Shown here one piece after another: positions 15,125 through 24,412 of a stretch of 64,000 nt of DNA; the first letter of the stretch is position 1; every line of letters begins with the position of its first letter. This DNA comes from an uncultured Oscillibacter sp. (GTDB taxonomy: Bacteria; Bacillota; Clostridia; Oscillospirales; Oscillospiraceae). Location: the NCBI RefSeq assembly GCF_910579365.1, contig NZ_CAJTUX010000002.1, forward strand, positions 117,868 to 181,867. The letters are read 5' to 3'. A model generated the notes under the pieces. That model ran no database searches. It had not been told where the DNA came from and saw only the letters and a program-made list of their open reading frames with translations. The position numbers and the translations under genes were made by a program.

Positions 15125-15646
15125 TCAGGGCCGGATAATCCAGCCTTCTTTCCGGGGCTTGGGGGCGGGAGCGGGCCCGTCGGCATATCCCAGGACGCAG
15201 TTTCCCACGCCCCGCAGAGTCTCCGGCAAACCCCACTGCCGCAGAAGGGCCTTGCCCTCGGCGCCGTCGAAAAGCTCCATGGCCCGGTTCACCCAGCAGG
15301 AGCCGATTCCCGTGGCCGCGGCGGCGGTCATCAGGTTTCCCATGACCAGGGACCCGTCCTGAAGCCAGTTGGCCTGGGTTCCGTCCGCCAGTACCACCAC
15401 CACCGTGGGCGCGCCAAAGAAGGGGTCCGTGCCGGGCTTGCCCATGATCTCCGCGTTCAGGGCGGACATGCGGGCGATGGTCTCCTTGTCCTGCACCACC
15501 ACCATCACGGGGGTCTGGAGGTTCTTGGCGGTGGGGGCCCAGGTGCCGGCCTCCAGAATGGCGTCCAGCTCCTGGTCCGTGATCTGCTCCGCCTTGTATT
15601 TGCGGATGCTCCGGCGCTCGTGCAAGACCTTTAACGTTTCGTTCAT
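15125..15646 (-). CDS. Nitroreductase-family flavoprotein
   Basis: A 173-residue FMN-dependent oxidoreductase. It starts with the family's LHERRSIRKYK (FMN-binding Arg cluster), has APTAKNLQT at the active site and GIGSCWVN in the C-terminal half, and is of the normal compact size. The substrate is unknown. It is the first gene of the nitroreductase, mtnA, pyruvate kinase-like operon, ending 16 bases before mtnA. A TATGAT box on the minus strand at 15784-15779 may be its -10. Confidence 0.87.
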   Translation of the reverse strand: MNETLKVLHERRSIRKYKAEQITDQELDAILEAGTWAPTAKNLQTPVMVVVQDKETIARMSALNAEIMGKPGTDPFFGAPTVVVVLADGTQANWLQDGSLVMGNLMTAAAATGIGSCWVNRAMELFDGAEGKALLRQWGLPETLRGVGNCVLGYADGPAPAPKPRKEGWIIRP

Positions 15647-15839
15647 TGTACTGCCTTCCTTTCCCGGCCCTGGACAAATACCGCCGGGGCCCTTGTATTG
15701 ACCGCTTCACCGCCGGACGTCCTGAATCAAATCCGGGGGAGGGTTCGGTCCGGTTTCGCGTGTCCGCTGTATCCTCTCTATCATATCACATTTTTGGAAA
15801 AGCGCCAGACGCAATTTCAAGAATCCGGAGAACGGGCCG

Positions 15840-15885
15840 GAAAAACCCCGCGCGCCTGAATCCGGAATGGACCAGGCGCGCGGGG
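15840..15885 (-). terminator. Terminator of the efflux/SLH operon
   Basis: Stem CCCCGCGCGCCTG (15846-15858) / CAGGCGCGCGGGG (15873-15885), followed on the minus strand by TTTTT. It lies 20 bases past the SLH gene. Confidence 0.85.
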
Positions 15886-15904
15886 AAAGAGAGGGAACAG
15901 GGGT

Positions 15905-18229
15905 TCAGCGGAAATCTCCGCCCACTTCGATGGCGCGGATGACGCCGTCGCTGCTGGCGTACATATCGCACTTCTGGGCATAGGCGTGGGCGATATCCAG
16001 GGCGCTCCGGCCCTCCGCAGCGGTAATCCAGCCGCTGATATCCCGGTTATAGCACATGACGTCGGAGGCGATGGAGTAGGTTCTGCCATCCACCGTGACG
16101 GCGCCCTGCCCGCTCCAGGCGGTGTTGGGCACATCCTCCAGAGCGGTCAGCCGCTGGAGACTGGAGAAGCCGGTGCCGTCGTTGGCGACCACGGCCGCCA
16201 CATAGGTGCCGCTGGGGATGTTATAGCGGTCGTTGAAGGGACCAACGCTGGTGCCGTCGTTCCGGCGGACGGCCAGACGGTAGGTATAGGAATCGGTTTC
16301 CGCGTGGTAGTCCGCCAGGACAGCCGTGCGGCCATAGAAGACCGACCCGTTGTTCACGCCGCCCAGGACGATGATGTCCACCCTGCCGGCCCAGTTGAGG
16401 TGGGCGTAGCTGATCTCGCCGTTGGAGATGGGACCCGCCCCCAGGTCGTTCAGGCTCAGGTATTCCAGCCCCTCGCCGGTGTAGCGGAAGACGGTGACGT
16501 TTTCCGCCAGACTGGAGTTGCCCAGCCGCCGCTTCTCCAGGTCCAGGTTTCCGGACACGCCGCCGCCCAGCCGGACCAGGCCGATGGAATTCCGGCCGGT
16601 GGAGGTGACACGGACCAGACGGTTCTCCATCCGGTTCAGCTCCTCCTGGCGAATGGTGGGAATGTATTTGTTCTGCTGGTCGGATTCGCTCAGGCCCAGG
16701 TCCACGGTGCCCTTGATCTCGATGCCGCAGAGAAGCTCCACCGTGACGCTGGTGCCGGAGACGGAGGTGGCGATGCCGATGGCGTTGGCATTGGCGCCGT
16801 TGGTTCCCTCCTTCACCGCGCCGGCGACCTGATTGTCCTCCGTCAGCAGCAGGGTGATCTGGTCCCCGGGACGGAACTTGGAGAGGGTGGCCTGGGCCGT
16901 GGTAAGGACGGGGAAGTCATGGCCCAGCATCCGGATGCTGGTGGGCTCCGTGGGACTGGGGGTGCAGGACTCGTAATAGCCGGTGAGGCGGGTGTCCGAG
17001 ACCCGGATGGTGTTGGTGGCGCTGGAGTAGGTGGCCACGTCGTAGACCTGGAGGTCCTTGGCGTTGGCCTTGGAGCCGTTTTTATAGATCGTGTAGCCGC
17101 CCACGCCGCCGGTGAGAGACTCCAGTCCCTTGGAGGAGCCCTTCTCATAGACGACAATGGCCTCGCTGGCGCTGCCGCCGCCGCCCGCGAAGATATACTC
17201 CACATTGCCGGCCGCGCCCAGATACAGCGTCAGGGACGCGCCGGGGTTCAGCCAGACCCGGGCCTCGCTCCAGGTCTGCTCCTTGCCCTGGTAGTACACC
17301 TTGGTGTCGGCGGTGAGGGCGTACTTGGTGCCGGAGCGGTCCGTGAGCTGATTGGCCTCCAGCTTGGCGGCCACGACGCTGCGGCTGACGCCCTGGGCGT
17401 CGGGCAGGAAGGTGCGGACCTTCTGACCCTCCAGCACCAGCGTGCCCTTGAAGCCGTTGAGGGAGCCGTTGGACGCCTTGTCTCCGGCCATCTGGTAAAT
17501 GGACCCGTCGGAGAAGAGCATGGCGGTCTCCTTGCCGTCGGGGCCCCTGGCGTTGGAGGCCACAAGGACCATGTCCTCCTTCACCGTCAGCCCGGCGGCG
17601 GTGAGGAAATTGCTGGCCGACTTCTCCCCCTGGACGTCCGCCCGGAGAAGATTGGTGAAGAGGGTGGCCGCGTCCTGACGGGTCAGGGGAACGTTTCCGT
17701 TGGAGGTGTCGACGCCTCGGGTCAGGTCAATGGAGGCGGCGAAGGAGAGATAGCTGTCCGGCCAGACGCCGCCAATGTTCTCGTCCTGATAGCCCAGAAC
17801 CCGGAGGAGGATGGTGGCCGCCTGCCCCAGGGTGACGGTGCGGTCCGGATAGAACTTGCCGTCGGAGAAGCCGGAGATGATCTTCTTTCCCTTGGCGGCC
17901 ATGTTGATGTACCCGGCGGCCCAGTGGGAGGGCTTCACGTCCGGGTAGACGGTGACGGTGCGGTAAAGCCCCAGCTCGTCTTCGGCGTTCAGGGCACAGA
18001 CCACCATCTTGCAGAACTGGGCCCGGGTCAGGGGGGCGGAGGGACGGAAGTTGCCGTCGGAAAAGCCGTCCATCACGCCCATCAGCCGCAGGGACTCCAC
18101 CGCCATGGTGGAGGCGCCGTCGCTGAGGTCGTAAAAGCGGTTGGGCGGGGGCGCGGCCTGGGCGGGCAGGACCAGCAGCGACGCTGCCATGGCCGCCAGA
18201 AGCAGCAGGGATACGATGCGATTTTTCAT
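15905..18229 (-). CDS. Large SLH-domain surface protein
   Basis: A 774-residue secreted protein. Residues 1-26 are a signal peptide ending in AQA. Three S-layer homology domains follow (about 30-90, 95-150, 155-210), with typical GVMDGFSDGNFRP, ISGFSDGKFYPD and LTRQDAATL motifs; these bind pyruvylated cell-wall polymer. The remaining 550 residues are beta-rich and have no domain I can name. It starts 16 bases after the MacB-like permease stop, so it is the last gene of that operon and may sit in the wall next to the efflux complex. Length excludes a simple S-layer anchor. Confidence 0.85.
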   Translation of the reverse strand: MKNRIVSLLLLAAMAASLLVLPAQAAPPPNRFYDLSDGASTMAVESLRLMGVMDGFSDGNFRPSAPLTRAQFCKMVVCALNAEDELGLYRTVTVYPDVKPSHWAAGYINMAAKGKKIISGFSDGKFYPDRTVTLGQAATILLRVLGYQDENIGGVWPDSYLSFAASIDLTRGVDTSNGNVPLTRQDAATLFTNLLRADVQGEKSASNFLTAAGLTVKEDMVLVASNARGPDGKETAMLFSDGSIYQMAGDKASNGSLNGFKGTLVLEGQKVRTFLPDAQGVSRSVVAAKLEANQLTDRSGTKYALTADTKVYYQGKEQTWSEARVWLNPGASLTLYLGAAGNVEYIFAGGGGSASEAIVVYEKGSSKGLESLTGGVGGYTIYKNGSKANAKDLQVYDVATYSSATNTIRVSDTRLTGYYESCTPSPTEPTSIRMLGHDFPVLTTAQATLSKFRPGDQITLLLTEDNQVAGAVKEGTNGANANAIGIATSVSGTSVTVELLCGIEIKGTVDLGLSESDQQNKYIPTIRQEELNRMENRLVRVTSTGRNSIGLVRLGGGVSGNLDLEKRRLGNSSLAENVTVFRYTGEGLEYLSLNDLGAGPISNGEISYAHLNWAGRVDIIVLGGVNNGSVFYGRTAVLADYHAETDSYTYRLAVRRNDGTSVGPFNDRYNIPSGTYVAAVVANDGTGFSSLQRLTALEDVPNTAWSGQGAVTVDGRTYSIASDVMCYNRDISGWITAAEGRSALDIAHAYAQKCDMYASSDGVIRAIEVGGDFR

Positions 18230-18245
18230 GGATGGTTTTCCTCCT

Positions 18246-19517
18246 TCATTCTGCCCGCAAAGCCTCCACGGGCTGGAGATTGGACGCCTTCACCGCCGGA
18301 TAGCTGCCGAAGACGACGCCCAGCAGCACCGAGAGGCCGAAGGCCCCTGCCGTCACCATGGCGGAGGGATAAATGGTCATCTGGAAGAGCAGGTTCCCCA
18401 GGACGAAGCAGCCCAAGGTGCCGATGCCGATGCCGATGATGCCGCCGATACCGCAGAGCATGGCCGCCTCAATGAGAAACTGGGTGACGATGCTGCTTCG
18501 CTGGGCGCCGATGGCACGGCGGATGCCGATCTCCCTTGTGCGCTCCGTCACCGTGACCAGCATGATGTTCATAATGCCGATGCCGCCCACCATCAGCGAG
18601 ATGGCGGCCACGCCGGCCAGCACGCCGCCGATGAGGCCCAGGGTCTCGTTGACATAGTCCATGTTCTGGTTTTCGGGGCGGATGCTATAGTCGTTGGTGC
18701 TCCGGTTCAAAAGGCCCTTTAAAAACCCGTCCAGCTGGGTGACGATCTCGTCCATCCGCGTGGTGTCCTTGGCGATGACGATGAAGGTGCTGTCGCCGTT
18801 GTCCCCGCCCAGGACGCGCTTGGCGGTATAGGGGGCCAGGACGAAGTTGTCCAGCGTGCTCATGGAGGTGCTGCCCTCCTTGATGCGGGAGGCGTAGACG
18901 CCGATGACCTCAAAATTCTGGTTGTTCAGCTGCACGGTCTTTCCCACGGGGTCCGCCGTGCCGAAGAAAACCTTGGCGGCCTGGGCCCCCAGGACCACCA
19001 CCTGGTTGTAGTTCTGAATGTCCAGATAGCTCAGGTCCCGGCCTCTGGCGATTTTCAGGTTGCTGCACGCGGCGTATTGGTCGCTGCCGTAATAGAACTG
19101 GGGCGGGGCGCTGATGAGGTTCATGCCCGACTCGTCCCACTGGTAGTCCATGTTGGCGGTGGTTTTGGTGCCGTAGACCATGTTGGCGCTGAAGGAGGCC
19201 TGGGGCGTCACGCCGGCCACCAGGTCCTTCATGCCGTTGCAGTACTCGTAGATATCGGGGAAGTAGTCCTTTCCCATGGGAACCATGTTGCCGTTCTCAT
19301 CTGAGGTGTACGCGTAGCAGTAGACGCTGACCTGGATGCGGTTGGTGCCCATGGCCTCGAACTGTTCCATCATCTTGCTGGCGTAGCCGGTGATGACGGA
19401 GACGATGGTCATGACGGAGGCGATGCCGATGATGATGCCCAGCATGGTCAAAACGGACCGGCCCTTTTTGCCCCAGATGGACTTCCAGGCCATTTTCACT
19501 GCCTGTCGAACGTTCAA
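18246..19517 (-). CDS. MacB-type ABC transporter permease
   Basis: A 423-residue FtsX/MacB-fold membrane subunit. An N-terminal helix (about 20-43, LTMLGIIIGIASVMTIVSVI) is followed by a large extracellular MacB_PCD domain (about 45-270) and three C-terminal helices. The cytoplasmic TERTREIGIRRAIGAQRSSI signature is clear. Such permeases drive export by mechanotransmission rather than forming a channel. It overlaps the ATPase gene by 4 bases and pairs with the adaptor encoded upstream. Confidence 0.92.
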   Translation of the reverse strand: MNVRQAVKMAWKSIWGKKGRSVLTMLGIIIGIASVMTIVSVITGYASKMMEQFEAMGTNRIQVSVYCYAYTSDENGNMVPMGKDYFPDIYEYCNGMKDLVAGVTPQASFSANMVYGTKTTANMDYQWDESGMNLISAPPQFYYGSDQYAACSNLKIARGRDLSYLDIQNYNQVVVLGAQAAKVFFGTADPVGKTVQLNNQNFEVIGVYASRIKEGSTSMSTLDNFVLAPYTAKRVLGGDNGDSTFIVIAKDTTRMDEIVTQLDGFLKGLLNRSTNDYSIRPENQNMDYVNETLGLIGGVLAGVAAISLMVGGIGIMNIMLVTVTERTREIGIRRAIGAQRSSIVTQFLIEAAMLCGIGGIIGIGIGTLGCFVLGNLLFQMTIYPSAMVTAGAFGLSVLLGVVFGSYPAVKASNLQPVEALRAE

Positions 19518-20215
19518 AACCAGTCCACCTCCTGTTCCTTGTCCTCCACGATCTTGCCGTCTGTCAGGCGGACCACCCGGCGGGCCGTGGCGGCGATGCC
19601 GTTGTCGTGGGTAATCAGGATGACGGTGGTGCCCTCCCGGTTCAGCTGCTGGAGGAACTCCAGCACCTCGTGGCCCGTCCGGGAGTCCAGGGCGCCGGTG
19701 GGCTCGTCGGCCATGATGATGGGGGGCTTGGTGGCGATGGCCCTGGCGATGGCCACCCGCTGCTGCTGGCCGCCGGACATCTCCGTGGGCTTGTGCTTGA
19801 CTCGTTTGGAAAGGCCCACCCGCTCCAGAGCCTCCAGAGCCAGGTCGTAGCGGTCGTCCGCCCCGATGCCCTGATAGATCAGGGGCAGCTCCACGTTCTC
19901 CAGCACCGTCAGGGTCTGGATGAGGTTGTACTGCTGGAAGATGAAGCCGATCTCCTTGTTGCGGATGAGGGAAAGTTCCTTGTCCGTCAGGTCCCGGACG
20001 TCGGTGCCGTCCAGGAAATAGTCCCCCCTTGTGGGAATGTCCAGGCAGCCCAGGACGTTCATCATTGTGGACTTGCCGGAGCCGGACTGGCCCACCACCG
20101 CCACGAATTCCCCCCGCTGAATGGTGAGGGAGACCCCATCCAGGGCCCGGACCTCGCTTTCAAGACCCTCGCCGTAGATCTTGAAGACGTTTCGAAGCTC
20201 TACTAAATTCGCCAT
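19514..20215 (-). CDS. MacB/LolD-type ABC transporter ATP-binding protein
   Basis: A 233-residue ATPase with Walker A GQSGSGKS (about 41-48), the ABC signature MSGGQQQRVAIARA, Walker B IIMADEPTGALD and the H-loop THD. The GALD and QYNLIQTLTVLENV stretches are typical of the LolD/MacB group. The start at 20215 directly follows the adaptor stop (1-base gap), indicating translational coupling; the longer upstream frame overlaps the adaptor gene. Confidence 0.94.
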   Translation of the reverse strand: MANLVELRNVFKIYGEGLESEVRALDGVSLTIQRGEFVAVVGQSGSGKSTMMNVLGCLDIPTRGDYFLDGTDVRDLTDKELSLIRNKEIGFIFQQYNLIQTLTVLENVELPLIYQGIGADDRYDLALEALERVGLSKRVKHKPTEMSGGQQQRVAIARAIATKPPIIMADEPTGALDSRTGHEVLEFLQQLNREGTTVILITHDNGIAATARRVVRLTDGKIVEDKEQEVDWF

Positions 20216-20216
20216 A

Positions 20217-21899
20217 TCAGAAACCCCAGGAAGAGGACATCTGGACCTGGGTGAAGACCTCGGCGCCTTCCTCCACGCCGGACTTGATCTCCACATTGTA
20301 GTTGTCGGAGATGCCGATCTCCACAGCCACGGGCCAATAGCCCTCGGGAATCATCTCGTCGATCATGACGCCCTCCACGGCGTTTTCGGGCCTGTCGCCG
20401 GCGACGTAGACCACGGTCAGGCTCTCTCCCGCCTCGGTGGAGACGGTGCGGACCGCTTGGAGGGGCAGAATGAGGCAGTTGTCGTTCTCGCTGGCGGTGA
20501 GGGAGTAGTTGATGTAGCTGTTGACCTGGAGGGTCTCCTCCGCGTTGTCCACGGAGATGACCATGGGATAGGTGGCCACGCCGTTGTTGATGGTGCTGGA
20601 GAGGCTGACGCTCTCCACCATACCCATGGCCTGGGTGCCCCACTGGTCCAGGTTCACCATGGTCCCCGCCTGAACGGCGCTGACGTTCCGCTCGTCCACG
20701 GTGGCGTTGACAATGAGGGAGGAGGTGTCGGAGATGGTGACCACGGAGGTGTTGGCGGCGATCTCGTCGCCGGGCTTCATGGTCAATCCGATGACCTTGC
20801 CCGCGATGGAGGCCACGGCATTGCAATTCGCCAGATTCTTCTCAGCGGTCTCCAGCTCCTTCTGGGCCTCCTCCAGGCTCTGCTGGGCGGAGAAAATCTC
20901 GGCCTCGCTGTCCTCGCCGTCCACCCGGACCAGCACCTGCCCGGCGGTGACCTGGAGATAGTCCACCAGGCTGCTGGAGAGGATGGTGCCGTTGACGGTG
21001 GAGGTCAGGTCGCCGGTGCGGTAGTACTCCAGCTTCCCGGGCTCATAGGGATACACGGTCTCCCCCTCCACCGACACGGTGGCGGAGGCGGCCATCTCCG
21101 CGCTGAGGGCCCCCTCGTTTTCCACCAGGATATCGGCGGAGAAGAGCTTGGTTCCCTCTGGAGTGATGCGGCTGACCATGTGGACGGCCTCCACCGTGCC
21201 GGGGATGGAGCTCATCAGGGCGGGGATGGACACATCCACGCTCTGCCCCTGGAAGATGCGGCCCTCGTAGGCATAACTGTAATACTGCGTGAGGCGGAGG
21301 CGGGTGTCGTCCGCCAGGACGGCCACCTTCTGCCCCTTGCTGATGGTGTCGCCGGGATTCAGGTCCACCACCTCCATCAGCTTGCCGGGATAGCCCGCCG
21401 CCAGGTTGAGGCCCGCCACGTCCTTCAAGAGGGCGTTGAGCTGCTTCTCCCGGCCCAGCACGTCCTGCCGGGCCTTGTCCACGGCGGTGCGGGCGGCGTC
21501 GGAGTCGATGATAAAAAGGGGCGTGCCGGGTTCCACGGTGTCGCCCTCGTTGACGAAGACCTCGCTGACGGTGCCGGAGGTGGCGATGGTGATGGTCTCG
21601 CTGTCCTTGGCCTTGGTGAGGCCGCTGCCGTCCACGGTGGCGGTGATGGAGCCGTACTGCACCGTGGTGGTGAGAACCTCTGTCTGGTCCCCGCCGCTTT
21701 GGCCGCTTAAAAACTGGCGGACGCCCAGACCGGCGGCGATGAGGATGAGAAGAAAGAGAAACCACCGGACAATTTTCCGCCGTTTCTTTCGGGGCATCCC
21801 CTTCCACTTTTTCAGGAGGGAGGTTTTTTCCGGAGCCGCTTCCGGAGCCGGCTGAACGGCTTCGGCCGTCTGCTTTTCGCGATCCATGACTTCTGACAT
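20217..21899 (-). CDS. MacA-like periplasmic-adaptor (HlyD family) subunit
   Basis: A 560-residue adaptor. It has one membrane helix (about residues 44-62) and then an extracytoplasmic part with two biotinyl-lipoyl half motifs (SEVFVNEGDTVEPGTPLF near residue 112 and a second set near 340), coiled coils with QQSLEEAQKELETAEKNLA, and beta-barrel regions. It is first in the adaptor, ATPase, permease, SLH operon. In Gram-positives this set commonly exports peptides or antimicrobials; the substrate here is unknown. It is longer than usual (about 400-450) because the hairpin region is repeated. Confidence 0.9.
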   Translation of the reverse strand: MSEVMDREKQTAEAVQPAPEAAPEKTSLLKKWKGMPRKKRRKIVRWFLFLLILIAAGLGVRQFLSGQSGGDQTEVLTTTVQYGSITATVDGSGLTKAKDSETITIATSGTVSEVFVNEGDTVEPGTPLFIIDSDAARTAVDKARQDVLGREKQLNALLKDVAGLNLAAGYPGKLMEVVDLNPGDTISKGQKVAVLADDTRLRLTQYYSYAYEGRIFQGQSVDVSIPALMSSIPGTVEAVHMVSRITPEGTKLFSADILVENEGALSAEMAASATVSVEGETVYPYEPGKLEYYRTGDLTSTVNGTILSSSLVDYLQVTAGQVLVRVDGEDSEAEIFSAQQSLEEAQKELETAEKNLANCNAVASIAGKVIGLTMKPGDEIAANTSVVTISDTSSLIVNATVDERNVSAVQAGTMVNLDQWGTQAMGMVESVSLSSTINNGVATYPMVISVDNAEETLQVNSYINYSLTASENDNCLILPLQAVRTVSTEAGESLTVVYVAGDRPENAVEGVMIDEMIPEGYWPVAVEIGISDNYNVEIKSGVEEGAEVFTQVQMSSSWGF

Positions 21900-22246
21900 A
21901 TGACTTCTCCTTCGTCGGTTTGATCGAATTCCAATGGCCGCGCCCGTCCCGAAAGCGCGTTTCCCAGGACAGAGCTGCCGCCGGGGTACAGAATACAGGG
22001 AGCTGGCATCAAAACTGTATCATCTATGCTAGAACAGTTTGCCTTGGAAAACAACAACAAAACGGTTACAGAATTCTTAAGATTTTCTGAAGATGAGAAC
22101 ACAGCTCCCTATTTCTTTAGACGTTTGAGGCGCTGGAAGGGTTTCGGAAAAATATGTACAAAAATATAGCGGGACAGGGCGGATTTTCCGTCATGCGCTC
22201 CCTCCAGGAAAAAACCGCCCCGAGTGGGGCGGTTTTGAAATGAGGC
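21900..22246. other. Intergenic region between the efflux and TRAP operons
   Basis: 347 bases without a gene. It holds a terminator (22203-22234), an inverted repeat AAACTGT / ACAGTTT with 15 bases between (22012-22040), and on the minus strand a weak promoter-like pair (TTGTTT, 17 bases, TAGCAT) ahead of the adaptor gene. Further upstream an AT-rich part has CTTCAGAA and CTTAAGAA about 11 bases apart, a possible response-regulator site. All regulatory readings here are tentative. Confidence 0.4.
22203..22234 (-). terminator. Terminator of the TRAP operon
   Basis: Stem AAAACCGCCCC / GGGGCGGTTTT with loop GAGT, followed by a T-run on the minus strand; 13 bases after the permease stop. Confidence 0.92.
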
Positions 22247-24286
22247 TCAGGCGTTGGCGGGACGGTTTTTCGCCGTGGACCGCTGATAGAACAGCACGGC
22301 GGCCAGAGCGGCCAGACCCACCATATCCGTGACGGAGCCGGGAATCATCATGGCCAGACCCCCCACCGCCAGGGCAAGGCGCAGCAGCTTGGGAATGGGG
22401 CGGAAGAGATACCCGTTCAGCGCGGCGGCCACGCCGAAGATGCCCAGCAGGGCGCTGATGACGATCTGCACCACCTGGAAGGCGCTGGTCACGTCCACAA
22501 AGAGCATGGCGGGACTGTAGGCGAAGATATAGGGGACGATGAAGGCGGCGATGGCCAGTTTTGTGGCGTTGACGCCGGTCTTCATGGGGTCGGACTTGGC
22601 GATGGCGCTGCCGGCATAGGCCGCCAGGGCCACGGGAGGCGTGATGTCCGCCACGATGCCGAAATAGAAGACAAAGAAGTGGGCAGGAATCTTGCCAATG
22701 CCCAGCTGAATCAGAATGGGGGCGCAGGTGGAGGCCATGATGCAGTAGTTGGCCGTGGTGGGCACGCCCATGCCCAGCACGATGCAGCACAGCATGGTCA
22801 AAAACAGGGCGATGAACATGGAGACCGGCGGATAGGGGATCAGGCTGCTGACGTTGATGACCCCGTTGATGAGCTTGGAGGCAAGACCCGTCACGGTGAT
22901 GCACCCGGCCACCATGCCCGCCATGGAGCAGGCCACGGCCACGGTGATGCAGCTCCGGCCGCCGGACTCCAGGGCGCTGACGGTCATGGAGGCGGTGTCC
23001 TTCACAAAGTGGGCGGCGAAGCCCTCGTCATGCTGGTTCCGGCTGTCCGTGAACATATGGGGGAGGCTCACCAGAATCGCCAGCAAAATGGCGACGGAGG
23101 CGGAGAACTGGAGGGTCCGGGTTCCGGTGGAGACCATCCACACCAGGACCACCAGAGGCAGCAGCAGATAGATGCTGCGGACCAGCAGGCGGAGCTTGGG
23201 CAGCTGGTCCCGGGGGACGCCCTTGAGGTTCAGGCGGCGTGCCTCCAGATGGACGGCCATAAAGATGCCGGTGAAGTACAGCAGGGCGGGGAGAATGGCC
23301 TTCAGGGCCACGTTGGCATAAGTTGTGTCCATGTACTCCGCCATGAGGAACGCCGCCGCGCCCATGATGGGGGGCATGATCTGTCCGCCGGTGGAGGCCG
23401 CCGCCTCCACCGCCGCGGCGAACTCCCCCTGATAACCGGTGCGCTTCATCATGGGGATGGTGACAGAGCCAGTGGTGACGGTGTTGCCCACAGAGGAGCC
23501 GGAGACCATGCCGCACAGGGCGGAGGAGATGACCGCCACCTTGGCGGGGCCGCCGGAGGTGCTGCCCGCCAGGGAGTTGGCCAGGTCGATGAAGAAGCTG
23601 GAGATGCCCGTCCGCTCCAGGAACGCGCCGAAGATGATAAAGACGGCGATGAACTTGGCGCAGACCTGAATGGGCGTGGCCATGACGCCGGAGGTGCCGT
23701 AGAACAGGGTGTAAATCACCCGGGCCAGATTCTGCCCGCTGGCAAAGGTGTACACCAGCAGCACCCCCACAACACCGAGAATGGGCAGGCCCACGCACCG
23801 GCGGCAGAGCTCCGCCAGACACAAAATCGCCACAATGCCGATGACCAGGTAGAACCACGCGTTGGGAATGGCGGTTTCACTGGCGGGGTTGATCTTTCCG
23901 GCGCTGGTGATGACCATGACCAGGGACTTGTAATTGACGCAGTAATAGAAGAAGGAACCCGCCCCCAGCAGCATCAGAACAACGTCGTACCAGGGCATGG
24001 CGTTGGGTTTCACATGGTCCTTCCGGGCAGGGTAGGTCAGATAGCCCATGACAATGATAAGCCCCAGGAAGGAGCTGAGCCGGATGGGCATATCCCAGGT
24101 GCAGCGGAGGGTGGACCAGATGCAGTACAGGGAGAAGAGGGCCATGACCACGCTGACCACAACCTTGGGCTTCCCCTCCCAGATGCGGGTGGCGGATTCC
24201 CGGTCGTACTTCCGCATGACCTCGCTCATGTCCGCCGGGGTGCCAATGTCCACGTCGGGGAGATGCTTCTTGTCTTTCTCGCTCAT
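22247..24286 (-). CDS. TRAP transporter fused 4TM/12TM permease
   Basis: A 679-residue membrane protein joining the small DctQ-like and large DctM-like subunits of a tripartite ATP-independent transporter, the form used with TAXI-type binding proteins. Many hydrophobic helices run through its length; GGQIMPPIMGAAAFLMAEY in the middle and GMGVPTTANYCIMA later are the DctM substrate-path motifs. The N-terminal 40 residues are soluble. The ATG follows AAGGAG. It lies 126 bases after the binding-protein gene, with two hairpins in that gap. The substrate is not predictable; C4-dicarboxylates and amino acids are known for the class. Confidence 0.93.
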   Translation of the reverse strand: MSEKDKKHLPDVDIGTPADMSEVMRKYDRESATRIWEGKPKVVVSVVMALFSLYCIWSTLRCTWDMPIRLSSFLGLIIVMGYLTYPARKDHVKPNAMPWYDVVLMLLGAGSFFYYCVNYKSLVMVITSAGKINPASETAIPNAWFYLVIGIVAILCLAELCRRCVGLPILGVVGVLLVYTFASGQNLARVIYTLFYGTSGVMATPIQVCAKFIAVFIIFGAFLERTGISSFFIDLANSLAGSTSGGPAKVAVISSALCGMVSGSSVGNTVTTGSVTIPMMKRTGYQGEFAAAVEAAASTGGQIMPPIMGAAAFLMAEYMDTTYANVALKAILPALLYFTGIFMAVHLEARRLNLKGVPRDQLPKLRLLVRSIYLLLPLVVLVWMVSTGTRTLQFSASVAILLAILVSLPHMFTDSRNQHDEGFAAHFVKDTASMTVSALESGGRSCITVAVACSMAGMVAGCITVTGLASKLINGVINVSSLIPYPPVSMFIALFLTMLCCIVLGMGVPTTANYCIMASTCAPILIQLGIGKIPAHFFVFYFGIVADITPPVALAAYAGSAIAKSDPMKTGVNATKLAIAAFIVPYIFAYSPAMLFVDVTSAFQVVQIVISALLGIFGVAAALNGYLFRPIPKLLRLALAVGGLAMMIPGSVTDMVGLAALAAVLFYQRSTAKNRPANA

Positions 24287-24322
24287 AGTTCGTACTCCTT
24301 ATTAAAATAAACACAGGGGGGT

Positions 24323-24392
24323 CCTTGCCGCATTGAAGGGGCGGCGGCGCGCTGCCCTTTCAATGCGGCAAGGGCCGCGTCAGGCGGCCCTT
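24323..24392 (-). promoter_or_regulatory. Two overlapping intercistronic hairpins between TAXI and permease genes
   Basis: Hairpin A: arms 24323-24342 and 24354-24373, 20 base pairs with one mismatch or wobble. Hairpin B: AAGGGCCGC / GCGGCCCTT (24370-24392). They share a few bases. Neither is followed by a T-run on the minus strand, so a message-stabilising or processing role, leaving more binding protein than permease, is more likely than full termination. Confidence 0.6.
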
Positions 24393-24412
24393 GCCGGAGA
24401 TGCCGTAAGGGA

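Noticed and set aside
15109..15186. Extension of mtnA to the upstream start at 15186
   Set aside because: The extra 26 residues lie inside the nitroreductase gene, are Pro/Gly-rich, and the GTG at 15108 has AGGAGGTG.
15986..18439. An 817-codon plus-strand frame over the SLH gene
   Set aside because: It is a low-complexity Gly/Val/Asp shadow; the minus-strand frame has a signal peptide and SLH domains.
22679..24310. A 543-codon plus-strand frame over the TRAP permease
   Set aside because: Antisense shadow rich in Gly/His/Asp; the permease motifs are on the minus strand.
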